Assembly (NCBI GenBank): GCA_949752795.1
Contig: CATKHW010000060.1
Location: forward strand, 248,001-312,000
Source of the DNA: Hyperoodon ampullatus
Lineage: Eukaryota; Chordata; Mammalia; Artiodactyla; Ziphiidae
Direction: 5' to 3'
Length of the DNA stretch: 64,000 nucleotides
The notes under the pieces were generated by a model. That model was not told where the DNA came from, ran no database searches, and worked only from the letters and a program-made list of their open reading frames with translations. This document shows, in pieces, positions 11,719-22,481 of the stretch (positions are counted from its first letter, which is position 1; every line of letters starts with the position of its first letter). The translations under genes and the position numbers were made by a program.

Positions 11719-11965
11719 CAAGCAAGCGGGCAATGCAAATCTGCACTACAAAGAAGTATCACTTCCCACCGGTCAAAAGGGACATCCACAAAATGTGTAA
11801 GAACAAGAAAGGCAAGACAGGCCCTGGAGAACAGGGAACCTTGTTATGCTGATGGGCGGGATGTAAATTGCCAACTGCCTCTCTGGAGGAGTGCATTCTG
11901 TTCCCTAAAACAAGTAAAGAACAGAGCTACAGAGCCAAGGGCACTACCAGTCTAGGGAATATACC

Positions 11966-12247
11966 TTGGGAAAACTGAAAATCAATAAGACAGAGCCACC
12001 CCAAAATTTAGGGCTGCACTGCATACAGGGACTTCAACTTGGATACACCTTAAGTATCCCAGAAAATATAAACATGGTTCAAAAAATTGTGGTACTTACG
12101 TACGATGGAATATCCCTCAGCCATGAAATCAATGTCATAAGACCAGTAGCAGCAAAATGGGTGGATTCAGGTACGATGATTCTAAGTGAAATAAGTCACA
12201 CAGAAAAAGAAACATATCATAAGATATCACTTATGAAGATCCTGTAA
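11966..12247 (+). pseudogene. Relic of LINE-1 ORF2, C-terminal end
   Basis: A 93-codon open stretch spanning each unit junction (unit start +1595 to next unit start +137). Its last ~58 codons, from MVQKIVVLTYDGISLSHEI onward, align collinearly with the ORF2p C-terminus, and its final TAA lies close to where ORF2 normally ends. It is open at 35 of 36 junctions; the exception, near 5107, is a one-base loss. It sits in a different frame from the MQIC segment upstream, so at least one older frameshift separates them, and there is also a TGA in that segment near 11850. I do not consider it a functional protein. Confidence 0.75.
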
Positions 12248-12610
12248 ACATGGCTACACTTGAACTGAGTTAGGAAAGAGAACAGTGTCTCACATTTAGA
12301 AAACACTCTTATACCTGCTTAAGGGGGAAGGAGAGGTGGGGTGATGCATAAAACCAGAGTTTGATATAAGCACAGGTACCGTTCCAAAAACCAACTATGG
12401 AATAGACAAGACCTACACCGTCCTCAGCGAAAGGGACTCAAAACCCCATATTTCCCGCAGAGGAAAATATCTGACTAGTAAGAATCTTACAACCTATGTA
12501 TTGATATGTCTCCGTAAGGGAATCAAGTGTGTCTAGACTGGCATAAACATGGCAGCGAGAATCAGCTCAAACCCACTATAAAAAGGAATTTCAAAAACAA
12601 AACAAAAAAA

Positions 12611-13149
12611 CTGGGAAATTCTTTGCAATTCAATCAGGGTCTCTGATGAAAGCTGGAATGACCCTATCTACAACGACAGCTGGATGTGGCATAAGGAGGG
12701 ACACTTGGGACTGCGACGATTGGTGAGATTGGGTGAGCAAATGCAGACCCTTTAAAGCAATAATGCATGGCACCCATTCCATGGGTCCGAACTCTCCAGG
12801 TTGAAGGGAATATTACTACAGCTATAACATGTTCGGGAACCCTAGAGAATGGAAACACTGTGAATACGAAAGGTTTCTAAAACTCAATGAATAGTCCCTC
12901 TCCTGGTGCTCCAGTTTGACTTTCCGTCTGCTTTACTATCAACCTCCCAACTTGGAGAGACAGCCCCTTTAACCTCTTGGTTCGCACAGGTTGCCAATTT
13001 GGCAGAGGATGAAAGGGAAGAGGGAGAACCAATGAGAGAGTAGCTGTTAGGCATTTGGACGGGCACATATCACTGTAATTTCCCGGCAGGAAGAAGAATT
13101 AACCAAATTCTCAGCCACCCACCGGGAACCAGTATAGGTCCTGAACCAA
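12611..13149 (+). other. Unrecognised part of the satellite unit (reference copy)
   Basis: About 540 bp between the L1 tail and the next L1 start (offset 501-1039 in every unit). I recognise no transposon, gene or RNA here. It contains the three-state CpG (offset 564-565), the TGCCAATTTGGCA near-palindrome and the GGTTCGCACAGG motif. It may be older L1 sequence beyond recognition, or the host sequence in which the L1 landed. The stretch AATTAACCAAATTCTCAGCC near its end could be the ragged 5' edge of the L1 part. Confidence 0.6.
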
Positions 13150-13383
13150 AATTTTGGACTTGCGGTCAGCTCACCAAAAACGAGTTGAAAAATGGAGCTC
13201 AGGGGCACAGCAATTCACAAACTGGCCGAGTAATAAAGGACAACTATCGTCCAAAAATCTGTTGAGGGAAGGCAACGAGGCGGACTTGAAAGCGAGGCAG
13301 AATAGCAGGAAACAGATTTCAAGAGGTACGTTGGAATCGCCTTTAAAGCACAGGAAGAGGGGCACAACTTCGACAATGATGCA

Positions 13384-13420
13384 CTTGGCCAAAAAGGGCG
13401 TATGCGTTTTCTCCTGAATC
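13384..13420 (+). other. Deletion junction: right palindrome arm lost (unit 8)
   Basis: The junction is the same to the base as in unit 1 (left arm 13384-13419, then CTGCACTAC), on the same linked haplotype. It is one event copied by later exchange, not two events. Confidence 0.95.
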
Positions 13421-13788
13421 TGCACTACAAAGAAGTATCACTTCCCACCGGTCAAAAGGGACATCCACAAAATGTGTAAGAACAAGAAAGGCAAGACAGG
13501 CCCTGGAGAACAGGGAGCCTTGTTATGCTGATGGGCGGGATGTAAATTGCCAACTGCCTCTCTGGAGGAGTGCATTCTGTTCCCTAAAACAAGTAAAGAA
13601 CAGAGCTACAGAGCCAAGGGCACTACCAGTCTAGGGAATATACCTTGGGAAAACTGAAAATCAATAAGACAGAGCCACCCCAAAATTTAGGGCTGCACTG
13701 CATACAAGGACCTCAACTTGGATACACCTTAAGTATCCCAGAAAATATAAACATGGTTCAAAAAATTGTGGTACTTACGTACGATGGA

Positions 13789-15527
13789 ATATCCCTCAGC
13801 CATGAAATCAATGTCATAAGACCAGTAGCAGCAAAATGGGTGGATTCAGGTACGATGATTCTAAGTGAAATAAGTCACACAGAAAAAGAAACTTATCATA
13901 AGATATCACTTATGAAGATCCTGTAAACATGGCTACACTTGAACTGAGTTAGGAAAGAGAACAGTGTCTCACATTTAGAAAACACTCTTATACCTGCTTA
14001 AGGGGGAAGGAGAGGTGGGGTGATGCATGAAACCAGAGTTTGATATAAGCACAGGTACCGTTCCAAAAACCAACTATGGAATAGACAAGACCTACACCGT
14101 CCTCAGCGAAAGGGACTCAAAACCCCATATTTCCCGCAGAGGAAAATATCTGACTAGTAAGAATCTTAAAACCTATGTATTGATATGTCTCCATAAGGGA
14201 ATCAAGTGTGTCTAGACTGGCATAAACATGGCAGCGAGAATCAGCTCAAACCCACTATAAAAAGGAATTTCAAAAACAAAACCAAAAAACTGGGAAATTC
14301 TTTACAATTCCTTCAAGGTCTCTGATGAAAGCTGGAATGACCCTATCTACAACGACAGCTGGATGTGGCATAAGGAGGGACACTTGGGACTGAGACGATT
14401 GGTGAGATTGGGTGAGCAAATGCAGACCCTTTAAAGCAATAATGCATGGCACCCATTCCATGGGTCCGAACTCTCCAGGTTGAAGGGAATATTACTACAG
14501 CTATAACATGTGCGGGAAACCTAGAGAACAGACACACTGTGAATACGAAAGGTTTCTAAAACTCAACGAATAGTCCCTCTCCTGGTGCTCCGGTTTGACT
14601 TTCCGTCTGCTTTACTATCAACCTCCCAACTTGGAGAGACAGCCCCTTTAACCTCTTGGTTCGCACAGGTTGCCAATTTGGCAGAGGATGAAAGGGAAGA
14701 GGGAGAACCAATGAGAGAGTAGCTGTTAGGCATTTGGACGGGCACATATCACTGTAATTTCCCGGCAGGAAGAAGAATTAACCAAATTCTCAGCCACCCA
14801 CTGGGAACCAGTATAGGTCCTGAACCAAAATTTTGGACTTGCGGTCAGCTCACCAAAAACAAGTTGAAAATTGGAGCTCAGGGGCACAGCAATTCACAAA
14901 CTGGCCGAGTAATAAAGGACAACTATCGTCCAAAAATCTGTTGAGGGAAGGCAACGAGGCGGACTTGAAAGCGAGGCACAATAGCAGGAAACAGATTTCA
15001 AGAGGTACGTTGGAATCGCCTTTAAAGCACACGAAGAGGGGCACAACTTCGACAATGATGCACTTGGCCAAAAAGGGCGTATGCGTTTTCTCCTGAATAT
15101 ATTCAGGAGAAAACGCATACGCCCTTTTTGGCCAAGCAAGCAAGCGGGCAATGCAAATCTGCACTACAAAGAAGTATCACTTCCCACCGGTCAAAAGGGA
15201 CATCCACAAAATGTGTAAGAACAAGAAAGGCAAGACAGGCCCTGGAGAACAGGGAGCCTTGTTATGCTGATGGGTGGGATGTAAATTGCCAACTGCCTCT
15301 CTGGAGGAGTGCATTCTGTTCCCTAAAACAAGTAAAGAACAGAGCTACAGAGCCAAGGGCACTACCAGTCTAGGGAATATACCTTGGGAAAACTGAAAAT
15401 CAATAAGACAGAGCCACCCCAAAATTTAGGGCTGCACTGCATACAAGGACCTCAACTTGGATACACCTTAAGTATCCCAGAAAATATAAACATGGTTCAA
15501 AAAATTGTGGTACTTACGTACGATGGA
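13789..15527 (+). repeat. Satellite unit 9
   Basis: Length 1,739 bp with a perfect palindrome at 15063-15136. It has CCTTCAAGG, GCACAATAG, CACACGAAG and GGGTGGG. It is almost identical to unit 11; noted differences are GCATGAAACC near 14025, AAAACCAAAAAA near 14278 and AAACAAGTTG near 14867. Confidence 0.97.
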
Positions 15528-17265
15528 ATATCCCTCAGCCATGAAATCAATGTCATAAGACCAGTAGCAGCAAAATGGGTGCATTCAGGTACGATGATTC
15601 TAAGTGAAATAAGTCACACAGAAAAAGAAACTTATCATAAGATATCACTTATGAAGATCCTGTAAACATGGCTACACTTGAACTGAGTTAGGAAAGAGAA
15701 CAGTGTCTCACATTTAGAAAACACTCTTATACCTGCTTAAGGGGGAAGGAGAGGTGGGGTGATGCATAAAACCAGAGTTTGATATAAGCACAGGTACCGT
15801 TCCAAAAACCAACTATGGAATAGACAAGACCTACACCGTCCTCAGCGAAAGGGACTCCAAACCCCATATTTCCCGCAGAGGAAAATATCTGACTAGTAAG
15901 AATCTTAAAACCTATGTATTGATATGTCTCCGTAAGGGAATCAAGTGTGTCTAGACTGGCATAAACATGGCAGCGAGAATCAGCTCAAACCCAATATAAA
16001 AAGGAATTTCAAAAACAAAACAAAAAAACAGGGAAATTCTTTACAATTCCTTCAGGGTCTCTGATGAAGGCTGGAATGACCCTATCTACAATGACAGCTG
16101 GATGTGGCATAAGGAGGGACACTTGGGACTGAGACGATTGGTGAGATTGGGTGAGCAAATGCAGACCCTTTAAAGCAATAATGCATGGCATCCATTCCAT
16201 GGGTCCGAACTCTCCAGGTTGAAGGGAATATTACTACAGCTATAACATGTGCGGGAAACCTAGAGAACGGACACACTGTGAATACGAAAGGTTTCTAAAA
16301 CTCAACGCATAGTCCCTCTCCTGGTGCTCCGGTTTGACTTTCCGTCTGCTTTACTATCAACCTCCCAACTTGGAGAGACAGCCCCTTTAACCTCTTGGTT
16401 CGCACAGGTTGCCAATTTGGCAGAGGATGAAAGGGAAGAGGGAGAACCAATGAGAGAGTAGCTGTTAGGCATTTGGACGGGCACATATCACTGTAATTTC
16501 CCGGCAGGAAGAAGAATTAACCAAATTCTCAGCCACCCACCGGGAACCAGTATAGGTCCTGAACCAAAATTTTGGACTTGCGGTCAGCTCACCAAAAACG
16601 AGTTGAAAAATGGAGCTCAGGGCACAGCAATTCACAAACTGGCCGAGTAATAAAGGACAACTATCGTCCAAAAATCTGTTGAGGGAAGGCAACGAGGCGG
16701 ACTTAAAAGCGAGGCAGAATAGCAGGAAACAGATTTCAAGAGGTACGTTGGAATCGCCTTTAAAGCACAGGAAGAGGGGCACAACTTCGACAATGATGCA
16801 CTTGGCCAAAAACGGCGTATGCGTTTTCTCCTGAATATATTCAGGAGAAAACGCATACGCCCTTTTTGGCCAAGCAAGCAAGCGGGCAATGCAAATCTGC
16901 ACTACAAAGAAGTATCACTTCCCACCGGTCAAAAGGGACATCCACAAAATGTGTAAGAACAAGAAAGGCAAGACAGGCCCTGGAGAACAGGGAGCCTTGT
17001 TATGCTGATGGGCGGGATGTAAATTGCCAACTGCCTCTCTGGAGGAGTGCATTCTGTTCCCTAAAACAAGTAAAGAACAGAGCTACAGAGCCAAGGGCAC
17101 TACCAGTCTAGGGAATATACCTTGGGAAAACTGAAAATCAATAAGACAGAGCCACCCCAAAATTTAGGGCTGCACTGCATACAAGGACCTCAACTTGGAT
17201 ACACCTTAAGTATCCCAGAAAATATAAACATGGTTCAAAAAATTGTGGTACTTACGTACGATGGA
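15528..17265 (+). repeat. Satellite unit 10 (1,738 bp)
   Basis: One G is lost in CTCAGGGCAC near 16617. The palindrome at 16801-16874 has one mismatch (AAAACGGCG in the left arm). It has CAATGACAG and GGCATCCA. It is almost identical to unit 12; CCAATATAA near 15992 is the only difference I noted. Confidence 0.97.
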
Positions 17266-19004
17266 ATATCCCTCAGCCATGAAATCAATGTCATAAGACC
17301 AGTAGCAGCAAAATGGGTGGATTCAGGTACGATGATTCTAAGTGAAATAAGTCACACAGAAAAAGAAACTTATCATAAGATATCACTTATGAAGATCCTG
17401 TAAACATGGCTACACTTGAACTGAGTTAGGAAAGAGAACAGTGTCTCACATTTAGAAAACACTCTTATACCTGCTTAAGGGGGAAGGAGAGGTGGGGTGA
17501 TGCATAAAACCAGAGTTTGATATAAGCACAGGTACCGTTCCAAAAACCAACTATGGAATAGACAAGACCTACACCGTCCTCAGCGAAAGGGACTCAAAAC
17601 CCCATATTTCCCGCAGAGGAAAATATCTGACTAGTAAGAATCTTAAAACCTATGTATTGATATGTCTCCATAAGGGAATCAAGTGTGTCTAGACTGGCAT
17701 AAACATGGCAGCGAGAATCAGCTCAAACCCACTATAAAAAGGAATTTCAAAAACAAAACAAAAAAACTGGGAAATTCTTTACAATTCCTTCAAGGTCTCT
17801 GATGAAAGCTGGAATGACCCTATCTACAACGACAGCTGGATGTGGCATAAGGAGGGACACTTGGGACTGAGACGATTGGTGAGATTGGGTGAGCAAATGC
17901 AGACCCTTTAAAGCAATAATGCATGGCACCCATTCCATGGGTCCGAACTCTCCAGGTTGAAGGGAATATTACTACAGCTATAACATGTGCGGGAAACCTA
18001 GAGAACAGACACACTGTGAATACGAAAGGTTTCTAAAACTCAACGAATAGTCCCTCTCCTGGTGCTCCGGTTTGACTTTCCGTCTGCTTTACTATCAACC
18101 TCCCAACTTGGAGAGACAGCCCCTTTAACCTCTTGGTTCGCACAGGTTGCCAATTTGGCAGAGGATGAAAGGGAAGAGGGAGAACCAATGAGAGAGTAGC
18201 TGTTAGGCATTTGGACGGGCACATATCACTGTAATTTCCCGGCAGGAAGAAGAATTAACCAAATTCTCAGCCACCCACTGGGAACCAGTATAGGTCCTGA
18301 ACCAAAATTTTGGACTTGCGGTCAGCTCACCAAAAACGAGTTGAAAATTGGAGCTCAGGGGCACAGCAATTCACAAACTGGCCGAGTAATAAAGGACAAC
18401 TATCGTCCAAAAATCTGTTGAGGGAAGGCAACGAGGCGGACTTGAAAGCGAGGCACAATAGCAGGAAACAGATTTCAAGAGGTACGTTGGAATCGCCTTT
18501 AAAGCACACGAAGAGGGGCACAACTTCGACAATGATGCACTTGGCCAAAAAGGGCGTATGCGTTTTCTCCTGAATATATTCAGGAGAAAACGCATACGCC
18601 CTTTTTGGCCAAGCAAGCAAGCGGGCAATGCAAATCTGCACTACAAAGAAGTATCACTTCCCACCGGTCAAAAGGGACATCCACAAAATGTGTAAGAACA
18701 AGAAAGGCAAGACAGGCCCTGGAGAACAGGGAGCCTTGTTATGCTGATGGGTGGGATGTAAATTGCCAACTGCCTCTCTGGAGGAGTGCATTCTGTTCCC
18801 TAAAACAAGTAAAGAACAGAGCTACAGAGCCAAGGGCACTACCAGTCTAGGGAATATACCTTGGGAAAACTGAAAATCAATAAGACAGAGCCACCCCAAA
18901 ATTTAGGGCTGCACTGCATACAAGGACCTCAACTTGGATACACCTTAAGTATCCCAGAAAATATAAACATGGTTCAAAAAATTGTGGTACTTACGTACGA
19001 TGGA
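17266..19004 (+). repeat. Satellite unit 11
   Basis: Length 1,739 bp with a perfect palindrome at 18540-18613. It is a near-copy of unit 9, with CCTTCAAGG, GCACAATAG, CACACGAAG and GGGTGGG. It forms the first half of the second dimer copy. Confidence 0.97.
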
Positions 19005-20742
19005 ATATCCCTCAGCCATGAAATCAATGTCATAAGACCAGTAGCAGCAAAATGGGTGCATTCAGGTACGATGATTCTAAGTGAAATAAGTCACACAGAA
19101 AAAGAAACTTATCATAAGATATCACTTATGAAGATCCTGTAAACATGGCTACACTTGAACTGAGTTAGGAAAGAGAACAGTGTCTCACATTTAGAAAACA
19201 CTCTTATACCTGCTTAAGGGGGAAGGAGAGGTGGGGTGATGCATAAAACCAGAGTTTGATATAAGCACAGGTACCGTTCCAAAAACCAACTATGGAATAG
19301 ACAAGACCTACACCGTCCTCAGCGAAAGGGACTCCAAACCCCATATTTCCCGCAGAGGAAAATATCTGACTAGTAAGAATCTTAAAACCTATGTATTGAT
19401 ATGTCTCCGTAAGGGAATCAAGTGTGTCTAGACTGGCATAAACATGGCAGCGAGAATCAGCTCAAACCCACTATAAAAAGGAATTTCAAAAACAAAACAA
19501 AAAAACAGGGAAATTCTTTACAATTCCTTCAGGGTCTCTGATGAAGGCTGGAATGACCCTATCTACAATGACAGCTGGATGTGGCATAAGGAGGGACACT
19601 TGGGACTGAGACGATTGGTGAGATTGGGTGAGCAAATGCAGACCCTTTAAAGCAATAATGCATGGCATCCATTCCATGGGTCCGAACTCTCCAGGTTGAA
19701 GGGAATATTACTACAGCTATAACATGTGCGGGAAACCTAGAGAACGGACACACTGTGAATACGAAAGGTTTCTAAAACTCAACGCATAGTCCCTCTCCTG
19801 GTGCTCCGGTTTGACTTTCCGTCTGCTTTACTATCAACCTCCCAACTTGGAGAGACAGCCCCTTTAACCTCTTGGTTCGCACAGGTTGCCAATTTGGCAG
19901 AGGATGAAAGGGAAGAGGGAGAACCAATGAGAGAGTAGCTGTTAGGCATTTGGACGGGCACATATCACTGTAATTTCCCGGCAGGAAGAAGAATTAACCA
20001 AATTCTCAGCCACCCACCGGGAACCAGTATAGGTCCTGAACCAAAATTTTGGACTTGCGGTCAGCTCACCAAAAACGAGTTGAAAAATGGAGCTCAGGGC
20101 ACAGCAATTCACAAACTGGCCGAGTAATAAAGGACAACTATCGTCCAAAAATCTGTTGAGGGAAGGCAACGAGGCGGACTTAAAAGCGAGGCAGAATAGC
20201 AGGAAACAGATTTCAAGAGGTACGTTGGAATCGCCTTTAAAGCACAGGAAGAGGGGCACAACTTCGACAATGATGCACTTGGCCAAAAACGGCGTATGCG
20301 TTTTCTCCTGAATATATTCAGGAGAAAACGCATACGCCCTTTTTGGCCAAGCAAGCAAGCGGGCAATGCAAATCTGCACTACAAAGAAGTATCACTTCCC
20401 ACCGGTCAAAAGGGACATCCACAAAATGTGTAAGAACAAGAAAGGCAAGACAGGCCCTGGAGAACAGGGAGCCTTGTTATGCTGATGGGCGGGATGTAAA
20501 TTGCCAACTGCCTCTCTGGAGGAGTGCATTCTGTTCCCTAAAACAAGTAAAGAACAGAGCTACAGAGCCAAGGGCACTACCAGTCTAGGGAATATACCTT
20601 GGGAAAACTGAAAATCAATAAGACAGAGCCACCCCAAAATTTAGGGCTGCACTGCATACAAGGACCTCAACTTGGATACACCTTAAGTATCCCAGAAAAT
20701 ATAAACATGGTTCAAAAAATTGTGGTACTTACGTACGATGGA
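19005..20742 (+). repeat. Satellite unit 12 (1,738 bp)
   Basis: A near-copy of unit 10, with the same lost G (CTCAGGGCAC near 20094) and the same left-arm mismatch in the palindrome (20278-20351). It forms the second half of the second dimer copy. Confidence 0.97.
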
Positions 20743-22481
20743 ATATCCCTCAGCCATGAAATCAATGTCATAAGACCAGTAGCAGCAAAATGGGTGGATT
20801 CAGGTACGATGATTCTAAGTGAAATAAGTCACACAGAAAAAGAAACTTATCATAAGATATCACTTATGAAGATCCTGTAAACATGGCTACACTTGAACTG
20901 AGTTAGGAAAGAGAACAGTGTCTCACATTTAGAAAACACTCTTATACCTGCTTAAGGGGGAAGGAGAGGTGGGGTGATGCATAAAACCAGAGTTTGATAT
21001 AAGCACAGTTGCCGTTCCAAAAACCAACTATGGAATAGACAAGACCTACACCGTCCTCAGCGAAAGGGACTCCAAACCCCATATTTCCCGCAGAGGAAAA
21101 TATCTGACTAGTAAGAATCTTAAAACCTATGTATTGATATGTCTCCGTAAGGGAATCAAGTGTGTCTAGACTGGCATAAACATGGCAGCGAGAATCAGCT
21201 CAAACCCACTATAAAAAGGAATTTCAAAAACAAAACAAAAAAACTGGGAAATTCTTTACAATTCCTTCAGGGTCTCTGATGAAGGCTGGAATGACCCTAT
21301 CTACAATGACAGCTGGATGTGGCATAAGGAGGGACACTTGGGACTGAGACGATTGGTGAGATTGGGTGAGCAAATGCAGACCCTTTAAAGCAATAATGCA
21401 TGGCATCCATTCCATGGGTCCGAACTCTCCAGGTTGAAGGGAATATTACTACAGCTATAACATGTGCGGGAAACCTAGAGAACGGACACACTGTGAATAC
21501 GAAAGGTTTCTAAAACTCAACGCATAGTCCCTCTCCTGGTGCTCCGGTTTGACTTTCCGTCTGCTTTACTATCAACCTCCCAACTTGGAGAGACAGCCCC
21601 TTTAACCTCTTGGTTCGCACAGGTTGCCAATTTGGCAGAGGATGAAAGGGAAGAGGGAGAACCAATGAGAGAGTAGCTGTTAGGCATTTGGACGGGCACA
21701 TATCACTCTAATTTCCCGGCAGGAAGAAGAATTAACCAAATTCTCAGCCACCCACCGGGATCCAGTGTAGGTCCTGAACCAAAATTTTGGACTTGCGGTC
21801 AGCTCACCAAAAACGAGTTGAAAAATGGAGCTCAGGGGCACAGCAATTCACAAACTGGCCGAGTAATAAAGGACAACTATCGTCCAAAAATCTGTTGAGG
21901 GAAGGCAACGAGGCGGACTTAAAAGCGAGGCAGAATAGCAGGAAACAGATTTCAAGAGGTACGTTGGAATCGCATTTAAAGCACAGGAAGAGGGGCACAA
22001 CTTCGACAATGATGCACTTGGCCAAAAACGGCGTATGCGTTTTCTCCTGAATATATTCAGGAGAAAACGCATACGCCCTTTTTGGCCAAGCAAGCAAGCG
22101 GGCAATGCAAATCTGCACTACAAAGAAGTATCACTTCCCACCGGTCAAAAGGGACATCCACAAAATGTGTAAGAACAAGAAAGGCAAGACAGGCCCTGGA
22201 GAACAGGGAGCCTTGTTATGCTGATGGGCGGGATGTAAATTGCCAACTGCCTCTCTGGAGGAGTGCATTCTGTTCCCTAAAACAAGTAAAGAACAGAGCT
22301 ACAGAGCCAAGGGCACTACCGGTCTAGGGAATATACCTTGGGAAAACTGAAAATCAATAAGACAGAGCCACCCCAAAATTTAGGGCTGCACTGCATACAA
22401 GGACCTCAACTTGGATACACCTTAAGTATCCCAGAAAATATAAACATGGTTCAAAAAATTGTGGTACTTACGTACGATGGA
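20743..22481 (+). repeat. Satellite unit 13
   Basis: Related to units 10 and 12 (CAATGACAG, GGCATCCA, AAAACGGCG; palindrome 22017-22090 with one mismatch) but with the G run intact. It adds CACAGTTGCCG near 21005, shared only with unit 14, and private TCACTCTAATT and GGATCCAGTGTAGG. Confidence 0.97.

Larger units (their letters stand above)
10371..12109 (+). repeat. Satellite unit 7 (reference unit)
   Basis: Length 1,739 bp with a perfect palindrome at 11645-11718. It is used here to describe sub-features. It carries the CA state of the three-state CpG (10935-10936), CACACATTC as in unit 17, and GACAGAGTAG as in units 5 and 14. Confidence 0.97.
11411..12610 (+). mobile_element. Decayed LINE-1 3' end (reference copy of the one in every unit)
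   Basis: A 5'-truncated L1 retrotransposon relic, about 1.2 kb, made of the end of ORF2, the 3' UTR and an A-rich tail at 12593-12610. Landmarks occur in L1 order. FTNWPSNKGQLSSKNL (from 11475) aligns with the ORF2 pattern FANHISDKGLISKIY. MQICTTKKYHFPPVK (from 11733) aligns with MQIKTTMRYHLTPVR. GGATGTAAATTG aligns with GAATGTAAATTG. ATGGAATATCCCTCAGCCAT aligns with ATGGAATACTACTCAGCCAT. ILSEISHTEKETYHKISL aligns with ILSEVSQTEKDKYHMISL. The L1 strings are recalled, not looked up. The 3' UTR order (AGGTGGGG, then GAGTTTGATATAAGCA, then GACCTACACCGTC) resembles the cetartiodactyl form. Stops, a frameshift and loss of the ORF2 Cys/His cluster rule out activity. Every other copy runs from unit start +1040 to the next unit start +500. 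The 5' limit is uncertain by tens of bases. Confidence 0.88.
12110..13788 (+). repeat. Satellite unit 8 (short form, 60-bp deletion)
   Basis: A 1,679-bp unit with exactly the same junction as unit 1 (left arm 13384-13419, then CTGCACTAC) and the same linked haplotype (TTGCAATTCAATCAGG, GTTCGGGA, CTCAATGAATAG, CTCCAGTTTG). The two copies descend from one deletion event. Confidence 0.97.

Noticed and set aside
16465..16902. 145-codon minus-strand open frames in units 10 and 12
   Set aside because: Made by the one-base loss in CTCAGGGCAC joining two frames antisense to L1; the same duplicated event gives both copies.
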